Shown piece after piece: positions 1 to 6,919 of a DNA stretch of 11,357 bases. The position numbers and the translations under genes were made by a program. Origin of the DNA: an uncultured Eubacteriales bacterium (GTDB lineage Bacteria; Bacillota; Clostridia; Oscillospirales; Oscillospiraceae); the NCBI GenBank assembly GCA_900321335.1, contig ONVR01000383.1:1-11357 (forward strand). Direction: 5' to 3'. Below the pieces are notes generated by a model that made no database searches, was not told where the DNA came from, and saw only the letters and a list, made by a program, of their open reading frames with translations. How positions within the stretch are numbered: position 1 is the first letter of the stretch; each line of letters opens with the position of its first letter.

Positions 1-1069
1 CATGAACTGCCTGACGGAGGCCATCGGCATGGCCCTGTCCGGCAACGGCACCATCCCCGCCGTGTATTCGGCCCGGCTGCGCCTTGCCAAGCACACGGGC
101 ATGAAGATCATGGAGCTCATCGAAAAGAATATCCGGCCCCGTGACATCATGACCGCTGCGGCCTTCCACAACGCCGAGACGGTGGATATGGCTCTGGGCT
201 GCTCCACCAACACCATGCTCCACCTGCCCGCCATCGCCCATGAGGCCGGGGTGGCGCTGGATCTGGACATGGCAAACGCCATCAGCGCCAAGACCCCCAA
301 CCTGTGCCACCTGGCTCCCGCCGGGGACACCTTTATGGAGGATCTGGACCGGGCCGGCGGCGTCTATGCCGTGATGAAGGAACTGACGAAAAAGGGCCTG
401 TTGGACACGAGCCTTATCACCGCCACGGGCAAAACCGTGGGGGAGAACCTGCAAAACGCCGTCAATCGGGACGAGAGCATCATCCGTCCCGTGGAGAATC
501 CCTACTCTGTAAGCGGCGGCATCGCCGTGCTCAAGGGCAATCTGGCCCCCGACGGAGCTGTGGTCAAGCAGTCCGCCGTGGATCCCGAGATGATGGTCCA
601 CGAGGGACCGGCCCGGGTCTTTGACAGCGAAGACGACGCCATTGCCGCCATCTACGCAAAAAAGATCAACCCCGGCGACGTGGTGGTCATCCGCTACGAG
701 GGGCCCAAGGGAGGACCCGGTATGCGGGAGATGCTCAACCCCACCTCCGCCATCTGCGGCATGGGCTTGGGAGAGAGCGTGGCGCTGATCACAGACGGCC
801 GCTTCTCCGGCGCCACACGGGGCGCCTCCATCGGCCATGTGAGCCCTGAGGCTGCCGCCGGCGGTCCCATCGCCTTTGTTCAGGAGGGAGACCGGATCGC
901 CATCGACATCCCCAACTGCTCCATGGAGCTGAAGGTGTCTGACGAGGAGCTGGCCCGGCGGAAGGCCGCCTGGGTCTGCCCGGAGCCCAAGATCAAGACG
1001 GGCTATCTGGCCCGGTACGCAAAGCTGGTGACCTCCGCTGACAAGGGCGCCATTCTGAGCGTTGACTGA
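1..1069 (+). CDS. ilvD: Dihydroxy-acid dehydratase, C-terminal ~355 residues (5' partial)
   Basis: Dehydrates 2,3-dihydroxy-isovalerate and 2,3-dihydroxy-3-methylvalerate to the keto acids that become valine and isoleucine; a cytoplasmic iron-sulfur enzyme. The reading frame is open from the first base, with the first full codon at base 2 and a TGA stop at 1067-1069. About 355 of a usual ~555 residues are present, so roughly 200 N-terminal residues, including the cluster-binding cysteines, lie upstream. The first visible residues, MNCLTEAIG, match the conserved segment just after the last cluster cysteine of the IlvD/Edd family. Other family blocks are STNTMLHLPAIAHEAG, RYEGPKGGPGMREML and the signature ALITDGRFSGAT, whose serine codon is at 806-808; this serine is the catalytic base in related dehydratases. 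The C-terminal ADKGA is also typical. It ends 15 bp before leuC and is clearly in the same operon. The initial ATG in the window is internal, not the true start. Confidence 0.97.
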   Translation, partial: MNCLTEAIGMALSGNGTIPAVYSARLRLAKHTGMKIMELIEKNIRPRDIMTAAAFHNAETVDMALGCSTNTMLHLPAIAHEAGVALDLDMANAISAKTPNLCHLAPAGDTFMEDLDRAGGVYAVMKELTKKGLLDTSLITATGKTVGENLQNAVNRDESIIRPVENPYSVSGGIAVLKGNLAPDGAVVKQSAVDPEMMVHEGPARVFDSEDDAIAAIYAKKINPGDVVVIRYEGPKGGPGMREMLNPTSAICGMGLGESVALITDGRFSGATRGASIGHVSPEAAAGGPIAFVQEGDRIAIDIPNCSMELKVSDEELARRKAAWVCPEPKIKTGYLARYAKLVTSADKGAILSVD

Positions 1070-1084
1070 CGGGAGGCGTGCGCT

Positions 1085-2344
1085 ATGGCAATGACAATGA
1101 CACAGAAGATCCTGGCCGCCCACGCGGGACTGGAGAGCGTGAAGGCCGGGGATCTGATCGAGGCCAAGCTGGATCTTGTCCTGGGAAACGACGTCACCAC
1201 CCCCGTGGCGGTGGACGTGTTCGACAAGGCGGGCTTTACCAAAATCTTCGATAAGGACAAAATCGCCATCGTTCTGGACCACTACACCCCCTGCAAGGAC
1301 ATCAAGTCCGCGGAGCTGTGCCACACGGCCAGGACGTTTGCCAGACGGTTTTCCATCACCAATTTCTTTGACGTGGGTCAGGTGGGCATCGAGCACGCCC
1401 TGCTGCCGGAGAAGGGCCTTGTGGGCCCCGGCGACTGTATCATCGGCGCCGACTCCCACACCTGCACCTATGGCGCGCTTGGCGCGTTTTCCACCGGCGT
1501 GGGCTCTACGGATATGGCCGCGGGCATGGCCATGGGGGAAAACTGGTTCAAGGTACCCTCCGCCATCCGGGTGGAGCGCAAGGGCAAGTACCAGCCCTAC
1601 GTCAGCGGCAAGGACGTGATCCTGCATCTGATCGGCCTGATCGGTGTGGATGGGGCGCTGTATAAGTCCCTGGAATTCACCGGGGACGGGGTAGCGGAGC
1701 TGTCCATGGATGACCGGTTTACCATCGCCAACATGGCCATCGAGGCCGGCGCCAAAAATGGCATCTTCCCCGTGGATGAAAAGACTCTGGCCTACGTGAA
1801 GGGACGGTTCCCCCGAGAGCCGAAGATCTATCAGGCAGACCCCGACGCGGAATATGAGCAGACCGTTACCATCGACCTGTCAGCGCTGGAGCCCACCGTG
1901 TCCCTGCCGCACCTGCCCTCCAATACCAGGACCGTGGCCCAGGTCAAGGGCACGCCCATCGACCAGGTGGTCATCGGCTCCTGCACCAATGGTAGGATCT
2001 CCGATATGCGCATCGCCGCCCAGATCCTCAAGGGCAGAAAGGTGGCCGATGGAGTCCGCTGTATCGTGATCCCGGCGACCCAGGCGGTGTATAAGCAGTG
2101 TATTGCCGAGGGACTGACGGAGATCTTCATCGACGCGGGCTGCGCCGTATCCACTCCTACCTGCGGTCCCTGTCTAGGGGGCCATATGGGCTGTATGTGC
2201 GCCGGAGAGCGGGCGGTGGCCACCACCAACCGGAACTTCGTGGGCAGAATGGGTCACGTCAAGAGCGAGGTCATTCTGGCGAGCCCCGCCGTCGCTGCGG
2301 CCTCCGCCGTGGCAGGCGCTGTGGCCGCGCCCACGGACCTGTAA
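1085..2344 (+). CDS. leuC: 3-isopropylmalate dehydratase large subunit (short type)
   Basis: Large subunit of isopropylmalate isomerase, which converts 2-isopropylmalate to 3-isopropylmalate in leucine synthesis; it works in the cytoplasm with LeuD. The protein has 419 residues, the length of the short LeuC type shared with archaea and many Clostridia, rather than the ~466 residues of the enterobacterial type. The aconitase-family [4Fe-4S] ligands are visible as Cys300 in IGSCTNGR and Cys360 and Cys363 in TPTCGPCLGGHMG. The active-site block ADSHTCTYGALGAFSTGVGS lies at about residues 122-141. The ATG at 1085 has GGGAGG at 1071-1076, 8 bases upstream. The TAA stop (2342-2344) is embedded in the leuD ribosome binding site. 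The short type is close to homoaconitase and 2-methylmalate-type isomerases, so substrate range cannot be read from sequence alone. The position between ilvD and leuD/leuB makes leucine synthesis the likely role. Confidence 0.96.
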   Translation: MAMTMTQKILAAHAGLESVKAGDLIEAKLDLVLGNDVTTPVAVDVFDKAGFTKIFDKDKIAIVLDHYTPCKDIKSAELCHTARTFARRFSITNFFDVGQVGIEHALLPEKGLVGPGDCIIGADSHTCTYGALGAFSTGVGSTDMAAGMAMGENWFKVPSAIRVERKGKYQPYVSGKDVILHLIGLIGVDGALYKSLEFTGDGVAELSMDDRFTIANMAIEAGAKNGIFPVDEKTLAYVKGRFPREPKIYQADPDAEYEQTVTIDLSALEPTVSLPHLPSNTRTVAQVKGTPIDQVVIGSCTNGRISDMRIAAQILKGRKVADGVRCIVIPATQAVYKQCIAEGLTEIFIDAGCAVSTPTCGPCLGGHMGCMCAGERAVATTNRNFVGRMGHVKSEVILASPAVAAASAVAGAVAAPTDL

Positions 2345-2356
2345 GGAGGAGATCTC

Positions 2357-2848
2357 ATGGTAACAGGAAAAGTATTCAAATTCGGTGACAACGTGGACAC
2401 CGACGTGATCATTCCCGCCCGGTACCTCAATGCCCCCTCTCCCGAGGAGCTGGCCAAGCACTGCATGGAGGATATCGACCCGGCGTTTGTGGGAAAAGTC
2501 CACCAGGGCGACATTATGGTGGGGGGCGCCAACTTCGGCTGCGGCTCCTCCCGGGAGCATGCCCCTATCGCCATTCAGGCCAGCGGCGTGGCCTGCGTGA
2601 TCGCCGCCAGCTTTGCCCGGATCTTCTACCGCAACGCCATCAACATCGGCTTTCCCATTCTGGAGTGCCCGGAGGCGGCCCAGGCCATCGGAAACGGGGA
2701 CACCGTGTCTGTGGACTTCTCAACAGGCGTGATCCGGGATGAGACTACGGGACAGACCTTCCAGGCGGCGGCTTTCCCGGCGTTTATCAACAGGATCATC
2801 GACAAGGGCGGCCTTCTGAAGTATCTCAAGGCCCGCCAGGACGGATAA
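2357..2848 (+). CDS. leuD: 3-isopropylmalate dehydratase small subunit
   Basis: Swivelling small subunit of isopropylmalate isomerase, the partner of LeuC. It has 163 residues, typical of the short LeuD that pairs with the short LeuC. The N-terminal VFKFGDNVDTDVIIPARYLN and the central GCGSSREHAPIAIQASGV block, with FARIFYRNAINIGFPIL after it, are hallmarks of the family; the GSSREHAP loop helps bind substrate. The ATG at 2357 has an excellent AAGGAGG at 2343-2349, 7 bases upstream, which overlaps the leuC stop. The 12-bp gap to leuC and 13-bp gap to leuB indicate a single transcript and equal production of the two subunits. No truncation or unusual feature is seen. Confidence 0.96.
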   Translation: MVTGKVFKFGDNVDTDVIIPARYLNAPSPEELAKHCMEDIDPAFVGKVHQGDIMVGGANFGCGSSREHAPIAIQASGVACVIAASFARIFYRNAINIGFPILECPEAAQAIGNGDTVSVDFSTGVIRDETTGQTFQAAAFPAFINRIIDKGGLLKYLKARQDG

Positions 2849-2861
2849 GGGAGGCGCAGCT

Positions 2862-3935
2862 ATGGAATTCAACATTGCCCTGGTCAAGGGCGACGGCATC
2901 GGTCCGGAGATCGTCTCGGGCGCCGTACAGGTCCTGGAGAAGATCGGAGAGAAGTTCGGCCATACCTTCCGCTTTACGGAGTATCTGGCCGGAGGATGCG
3001 CCATTGACGCCTGCGGCGTTCCTCTGCCTGAGGAGACGGTGCAGGGGTGCCGGAACAGCGACAGCGTCCTTCTGGGAGCTGTAGGCGGTCCCAAGTGGGA
3101 CGGTCTGCCCGGAGATGTGCGTCCGGAAAAAGCGCTGCTGGGGCTGCGCAGCGCCCTGGGACTGTATACCAATCTGCGGCCTGCCAAGCTGTACAGCGCC
3201 CTGGCGGGGGAGTGCCCCCTGCGGCCGGATATCGTGGCAAAGGGCTTTGATCTGATGATGGTCCGGGAGCTCACCGGCGGCATTTATTTCGGTGAGCGCG
3301 GACGGCGCGAGGGCAAATACGGCCCCGAGGCCTATGACACCGAGGCCTACAGCGTAATGGAGATCGAGCGTATCGCCCGGGTGGCTTTTGAGGCGGCCCG
3401 GAAGCGGAACAAAAAGGTACACAGCATCGACAAGGCAAACGTGCTGGAGACCTCCCGTCTGTGGCGGGAGACTGTCCACCGGATCGCAGAGGAGTACCCG
3501 GACGTGGAATGTGTGGATATGCTGGTGGACAACACGGCTATGCAGCTGGTGCGCAACCCGTCTCAGTTTGACGTGGTGGTCACAACCAATATGTTCGGGG
3601 ATATCCTCTCAGACGAGGCCTCCCAGATCACAGGTTCCATCGGGCTTCTGCCCTCGGCGTCTCTGGGCGCCACCACCTGCGGCATGTATGAGCCCATCCA
3701 CGGCTCCGCTCCCGATATCGCCGGACAGGACAAGGCAAATCCCATCGCCACGATCCTGTCGGCGGCCATGATGCTGCGCTACTCCTTCTCCCTTCTGGAG
3801 GAAGCCGCCTGCATCGAAAAGGCCGTGGACGCAGTGCTGGACGCAGGCTGGCGCACGGCGGATATCATCGGCAGCAGTACGGACAGACCCTTGAGGGGAT
3901 CGGAGATGACACAGAAGATCCTGGAGCAGATCTGA
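2862..3935 (+). CDS. leuB: 3-isopropylmalate dehydrogenase
   Basis: NAD-dependent oxidative decarboxylation of 3-isopropylmalate to 2-oxoisocaproate, the last leucine-specific step before transamination; a cytoplasmic dimer that needs Mg2+ or Mn2+. The 357 residues match the usual length. Visible motifs are VKGDGIGPEI near the N-terminus, LLGAVGGPKWD (71-81), ELTGGIYFGE with catalytic Tyr142, and SIDKANVLE with catalytic Lys191. Metal-binding aspartates are Asp223, and Asp247 and Asp251 in MFGDILSDEASQ. The NAD-binding block HGSAPDIAGQDKANP spans 280-294. Numbering of catalytic residues is by my alignment from memory to the Thermus enzyme. The ATG at 2862 has AAGGGAGG at 2847-2854, 7 bases upstream. 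The C-terminus carries MTQKIL, encoded by a 19-base stretch identical to the start of leuC. No terminator is visible after the gene, so transcription probably continues into the next one. Confidence 0.97.
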   Translation: MEFNIALVKGDGIGPEIVSGAVQVLEKIGEKFGHTFRFTEYLAGGCAIDACGVPLPEETVQGCRNSDSVLLGAVGGPKWDGLPGDVRPEKALLGLRSALGLYTNLRPAKLYSALAGECPLRPDIVAKGFDLMMVRELTGGIYFGERGRREGKYGPEAYDTEAYSVMEIERIARVAFEAARKRNKKVHSIDKANVLETSRLWRETVHRIAEEYPDVECVDMLVDNTAMQLVRNPSQFDVVVTTNMFGDILSDEASQITGSIGLLPSASLGATTCGMYEPIHGSAPDIAGQDKANPIATILSAAMMLRYSFSLLEEAACIEKAVDAVLDAGWRTADIIGSSTDRPLRGSEMTQKILEQI

Positions 3936-3962
3936 AGCAAATAACAGGGAAAGGTTGACGGT

Positions 3963-5267
3963 ATGTACAGAGAAGTTGCAAAGCTGCTGCTCTACAGCGG
4001 CCTGGAGAAAAACGGGATCCTGCTGGAACTGGCGGATATCTTTGCCTGCTGGCACAAGGGCACGGCGGACGCCGCCGCGCTGACCCAGCGGATCTATACC
4101 CAGATGAAGCGGCTGCTGGACACGGCGACGCTTTACGGCTTTGACGACAATCTGTGGCACAACTACCTGACCTACGTGCTCATCACAAACGAGAACTCCT
4201 TTTCTCTGACCTGTGAGCGGGTGGGGGCCAGCGACGGCACCGTCAACCACTTTGCCAAAAATGACTTCAAGGTGTTCAAGCGCCTGTTCGACTTTGACTT
4301 CACCGCCATTGAGCAGGCCCTTGACATCGACTGCTTTACCACCATATCCCACTACCGCGCCATCCCCAAGCGGGAGCGGGTATACAACAAAAACGTCAGT
4401 GAAAAGGTCAGAGCCCTCAGCCGCGCCATCGAGCAGGCAAAGGATGAAGAGGAGATCTTTGCCCTGGTCACCGCCTATTACAAGGCCTATGGGGTCGGCA
4501 TGTTCGGCATCAACAAGGCCTTCCGGGTGGAAACGGAAGGAGGCGCGGTGCGCTTTTCTCCCGTCAACAACGCCGACACGATCCAGCTGTCAGACCTGAT
4601 CGGCTATGAGCACCAGAAGCAGCAGCTCATTGACAATACCGAGAGCTTTGTCAGCGGCCGCACCTGCAACAACGTGCTGCTCTACGGGGACGCGGGCACA
4701 GGAAAATCCTCCAGCGTCAAGGCCCTCATCAACGCCTACTATGACCGGGGCCTGCGGATGATCGAGATCTACAAGCACCAGTTCAAGGAGCTTGCCGCCG
4801 TGATCTCTTTGATCAAGAACAGAAACTTCCGGTTTATCATCTTCATCGACGATCTGTCCTTTGAGGAGCACGAGGTGGAGTACAAGCACCTCAAGGCCGT
4901 CATCGAGGGCGGTGTGGAGACGAAGCCGGACAACATCCTCATCTACGCCACCTCCAACCGTCGCCACCTGATCAAGGAGACCTGGAACGACAAAAACGAC
5001 ATGGAGTTCAACGGCGATCTCCACCACTCCGACACGGTGGAGGAGAAGCTCTCCCTGTCCAGCCGGTTCGGCGTGCAGATCAACTACTCCATTCCCAGCC
5101 GGGCGGAATATCACGCCATGGTCATTGCCCTGGCCCGTCGCCATCCGGAGATCACCCTGACGGACGAAGAGCTCAAGGCGAAGGCCAACATCTGGGAGAT
5201 CCGCCACGGCGGGATCTCCGGCCGCACGGCCCAGCAGTTTATCAACGATCTGGCCGGCCGGGCGTAA
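3963..5267 (+). CDS. AAA+ ATPase of the DUF815 family, function unknown
   Basis: A predicted cytoplasmic P-loop ATPase of 434 residues with no signal peptide or membrane segment. Residues 1-200 form a mostly helical N-terminal region without a recognisable motif. The AAA+ core follows: Walker A GDAGTGKS at 242-249 (Lys248), Walker B FIIFIDDLSF at 291-300 (Asp296, Asp297), sensor 1 in YATSNRRHL (Asn332), a candidate arginine finger in SSRFG (Arg368), and sensor 2 in GISGRTAQQF (Arg421). This arrangement, with the GVETKPDNILIYATSNRRHL block, is that of DUF815 (PF05673), whose biological role is not established to my knowledge. The ATG at 3963 has a moderate purine-rich site, AGGGAAAGG (3946-3954), 8 bases upstream. 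It starts 27 bp after leuB, with no terminator between, so it is probably transcribed with the leu genes, although nothing in it suggests a metabolic enzyme. Base composition resembles its neighbours, so recent transfer is not indicated. Confidence 0.9.
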   Translation: MYREVAKLLLYSGLEKNGILLELADIFACWHKGTADAAALTQRIYTQMKRLLDTATLYGFDDNLWHNYLTYVLITNENSFSLTCERVGASDGTVNHFAKNDFKVFKRLFDFDFTAIEQALDIDCFTTISHYRAIPKRERVYNKNVSEKVRALSRAIEQAKDEEEIFALVTAYYKAYGVGMFGINKAFRVETEGGAVRFSPVNNADTIQLSDLIGYEHQKQQLIDNTESFVSGRTCNNVLLYGDAGTGKSSSVKALINAYYDRGLRMIEIYKHQFKELAAVISLIKNRNFRFIIFIDDLSFEEHEVEYKHLKAVIEGGVETKPDNILIYATSNRRHLIKETWNDKNDMEFNGDLHHSDTVEEKLSLSSRFGVQINYSIPSRAEYHAMVIALARRHPEITLTDEELKAKANIWEIRHGGISGRTAQQFINDLAGRA

Positions 5268-5274
5268 AAAAATC

Positions 5275-5303
5275 TTGACAAATACGGTCATATCAACTAA
5301 AAT
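5275..5303 (+). promoter_or_regulatory. Strong sigma-A promoter for the T-box/ilvA transcript
   Basis: A perfect -35 hexamer TTGACA (5275-5280), a 17-base spacer, and a -10 hexamer TAAAAT (5298-5303, 5 of 6 consensus bases). Transcription should begin near 5309-5311, just upstream of the first strand of the T-box stem I. The -35 begins only 8 bases after the stop codon of the upstream ATPase gene. The AT-rich stretch stands out in this GC-rich sequence. Confidence 0.87.
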
Positions 5304-5526
5304 GACTCAAAAGCGCTGAGAAAGCAGAGCTTTCCCGATACCGGGGACGGGCGATCCACAGGAGCTTTCAGAGAGCTGCCGGCTGGTGCGAGGCAGCAGG
5401 GACTGGGATCGCGGATCACCCCGCAGCAGACGGATCGAAAGAACAGCGAGTAGATCTGTACGGCAGACACCGTTATCCGTCGGCGGATTGACAGATCCGC
5501 GCGAGTGGCCGCCTTCCGGCGGCAAT

Positions 5527-5563
5527 AAGAGTGGTACCGCGGAGCGTACAGTCTTCGTCTCTT
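5527..5563 (+). promoter_or_regulatory. T-box antiterminator
   Basis: Helix A1 pairs AAGAG (5527-5531) with CTCTT (5559-5563). The 7-base bulge TGGTACC (5532-5538) presents UGGU for pairing with the acceptor end of uncharged tRNA. A short helix A2 pairs GCG (5539-5541) with CGT (5556-5558). The 3' strand lies inside the 5' arm of the terminator, so the two structures exclude each other. Confidence 0.85.
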
Positions 5564-5591
5564 AGATCCAGGAGGCGGGGACTGCTTTTTT
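5549..5591 (+). terminator. T-box regulated intrinsic terminator
   Basis: A 14-bp stem with several G-U pairs, CAGTCTTCGTCTCT (5549-5562) with GGAGGCGGGGACTG (5571-5584), an 8-base loop, then C and six T (5586-5591). It forms when the antiterminator does not, stopping transcription 30 bases before ilvA. As no other terminator is visible upstream, it may also stop read-through from the leu/ATPase transcript. Confidence 0.9.
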
Positions 5592-5621
5592 CTCCCCGCA
5601 AAACGAAAGGGAGTATCAATC

Positions 5622-6824
5622 ATGGTCACATTGGAAAAGATCTACCATGCCGCATACGTTTTGAAGGACGTAGCCCGGAAAACGGACATGATCGCGGCGC
5701 CCAATCTGTACAGCGGCGCGGAGGTGTTTCTGAAAACGGAAAACCTGCAGCGGACCGGCAGCTTCAAGCTCCGGGGCGCGTACTATAAGATCAGTCAGCT
5801 CAGCGACGAGCAGAAAAAGGCAGGCATCATCGCCTGCTCCGCCGGCAATCACGCCCAGGGCGTGGCGCTGGCGGCGGGGCGTATGGGCATCAAAAGTGTG
5901 ATCTGCATGCCGGCCAGCGCCCCCATCAGCAAGGTGGAGGCTACCAAGAGCTTCGGCGCGGAGGTGTGTCTGGTGGACGGCACGTATGACGACGCCCACG
6001 ACAAGGCGGTGCAGCTCCAGCAGGAGACGGGAGCCACCTTCATCCATCCCTTTGACGACGACGAGGTCATCGCCGGCCAGGGCACCATCGGCCTGGAGAT
6101 TCTCGACCAGCTCCCGGACGTGGACGCGGTCGTGGTGCCGGTGGGCGGCGGCGGCCTGATCTCCGGCGTTGCTTACGCCGTCAAGAAGCTCAATCCCAAT
6201 GTGAAGGTCTACGGCGTCCAGGCGGAAAACGCCGGCAGCATGGCCCGCAGCGTCCATGAGGGGCATCCCGTTACCCTGGATACGGTTGCCACCTTTGCCG
6301 ACGGCATTGCCGTCAAGACGCCCGGCGATATCACCTATGAGGTGACCCGGCAGTACGTGGACGACGTTGTCACCGTCAGTGAAGATGAGATCGCAACGGC
6401 CATCCTGGCGCTGATGGAGCGGCAGAAGCTGGTGGCGGAAGGGGCCGGCGCCGTCAGCGTGGCGGCGGTGCTGTTCAACAAGCTGCCCATACAGGGCAAA
6501 AAGGTGGTCTGCCTGGTTTCCGGGGGCAACATCGATGTAAACATCCTCTCCCGGGTCATCACCCGCGGCCTGGTCACCAGCGGCAGAAACGCCCTGCTGA
6601 CCATCGCCCTGGACGACCGCCCCGGCCAGCTGGTGGGCGTCAGCTCCATCGTATCCCGGTGCGGCGCCAACGTGGTCAGCGTCCACCACGAGCGGGCGGA
6701 CGCCAACATGGCCATCTCCAGCTGTTACCTGCATATCGGCATGGAGACGAGAAATTTTGAGCAGATCAGCCAGATCAAGCAGGCGCTGACCCAGGCGGGA
6801 TTCGTCATTGTAAACGATAAATGA
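5622..6824 (+). CDS. ilvA: Threonine ammonia-lyase (threonine dehydratase), single-ACT form
   Basis: A PLP enzyme that deaminates L-threonine to 2-oxobutanoate and ammonia, the first committed step to isoleucine; cytoplasmic. It has 400 residues. The fold-type II PLP domain runs to about residue 310, with RTGSFKLRGA containing the PLP lysine (Lys49), SAGNHAQG (73-80), the phosphate-binding glycine loop VGGGGL (174-179) and SGGNID (300-305). A single ACT domain occupies about 325-400 (TIALDDRPGQL onward) and probably binds a regulatory amino acid. This is the medium form, shorter than the ~510-residue two-ACT enterobacterial IlvA. Such enzymes are sometimes annotated as catabolic, but the upstream isoleucine-type T-box argues for a biosynthetic role here. 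The ATG at 5622 has GAAAGGGAG at 5605-5613, 8 bases upstream. No clear terminator follows the stop. Confidence 0.95.
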   Translation: MVTLEKIYHAAYVLKDVARKTDMIAAPNLYSGAEVFLKTENLQRTGSFKLRGAYYKISQLSDEQKKAGIIACSAGNHAQGVALAAGRMGIKSVICMPASAPISKVEATKSFGAEVCLVDGTYDDAHDKAVQLQQETGATFIHPFDDDEVIAGQGTIGLEILDQLPDVDAVVVPVGGGGLISGVAYAVKKLNPNVKVYGVQAENAGSMARSVHEGHPVTLDTVATFADGIAVKTPGDITYEVTRQYVDDVVTVSEDEIATAILALMERQKLVAEGAGAVSVAAVLFNKLPIQGKKVVCLVSGGNIDVNILSRVITRGLVTSGRNALLTIALDDRPGQLVGVSSIVSRCGANVVSVHHERADANMAISSCYLHIGMETRNFEQISQIKQALTQAGFVIVNDK

Positions 6825-6834
6825 GAAAAATCTC

Positions 6835-6863
6835 TTTACGGACGGAAAAGAGCGTAGTACAAT
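6835..6863 (+). promoter_or_regulatory. Sigma-A-like promoter for the repeat-protein gene
   Basis: TTTACG (6835-6840, 4 of 6 consensus bases) and TACAAT (6858-6863, 5 of 6) are separated by 17 bases in the 95-base gap after ilvA. A small inverted repeat, CTCTTT (6832-6837) and AAAGAG (6847-6852), overlaps the -35 and spacer and could be an operator or be coincidental. Start of transcription is expected near 6870. Confidence 0.7.
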
Positions 6864-6919
6864 AAATATACAGGTGAGCTTTGTACGGTGCCTGGTTACA
6901 CGTTGAAAGGAGAATTGCT

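Larger units (their letters stand above)
5310..5591 (+). promoter_or_regulatory. T-box riboswitch (tRNA-Ile sensing) controlling ilvA
   Basis: A transcribed leader of about 280 bases that should bind uncharged tRNA and allow transcription into ilvA. Stem I can be closed by CGCTG (5314-5318) with CAGCG (5444-5448) and CTTTC (5330-5334) with GAAAG (5437-5441). Above these, GGGG/CCCC (5343-5346/5419-5422) and GCGATCC/GGATCGC (5351-5357/5406-5412) flank an internal loop. Its 3' side holds ATC at 5415-5417 followed by a purine: an isoleucine specifier. The apex has the conserved AGAGAG and GGTGCGAGG elements (5370-5393) on a CTGCC/GGCAG stem. Stem II may use GATCTGT/ACAGATC (5453-5459/5491-5497). 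Stem III is GCCGCC-TTCC-GGCGGC (5508-5523). The T-box sequence GTGGTACCGCGG (5531-5542) carries UGGU, matching a tRNA whose discriminator base is A, as in tRNA-Ile. Folding was done by eye, so the exact specifier position is less certain than the T-box identity. Confidence 0.92.

Noticed and set aside
3609..4352. Long open frame on the minus strand opposite leuB and the ATPase gene (also others opposite leuC, ilvA and the his genes)
   Set aside because: These are shadow frames caused by high GC and codon bias; their translations are low-complexity with no recognisable motifs and they oppose well-supported genes.
5304..5621. Possible small gene in the 354-base gap before ilvA (open frame at 5531-5788 on the plus strand)
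   Set aside because: The gap is accounted for by the promoter and T-box RNA structure; the open frame begins inside the T-box sequence and runs through the terminator into ilvA in another frame.
6881..6919. In-frame TTG start at 6881 that would add 13 residues to the repeat protein
   Set aside because: No ribosome binding site in front of it, whereas ATG at 6920 has an ideal AAAGGAG 7 bases upstream; the added residues are not repeat-like.
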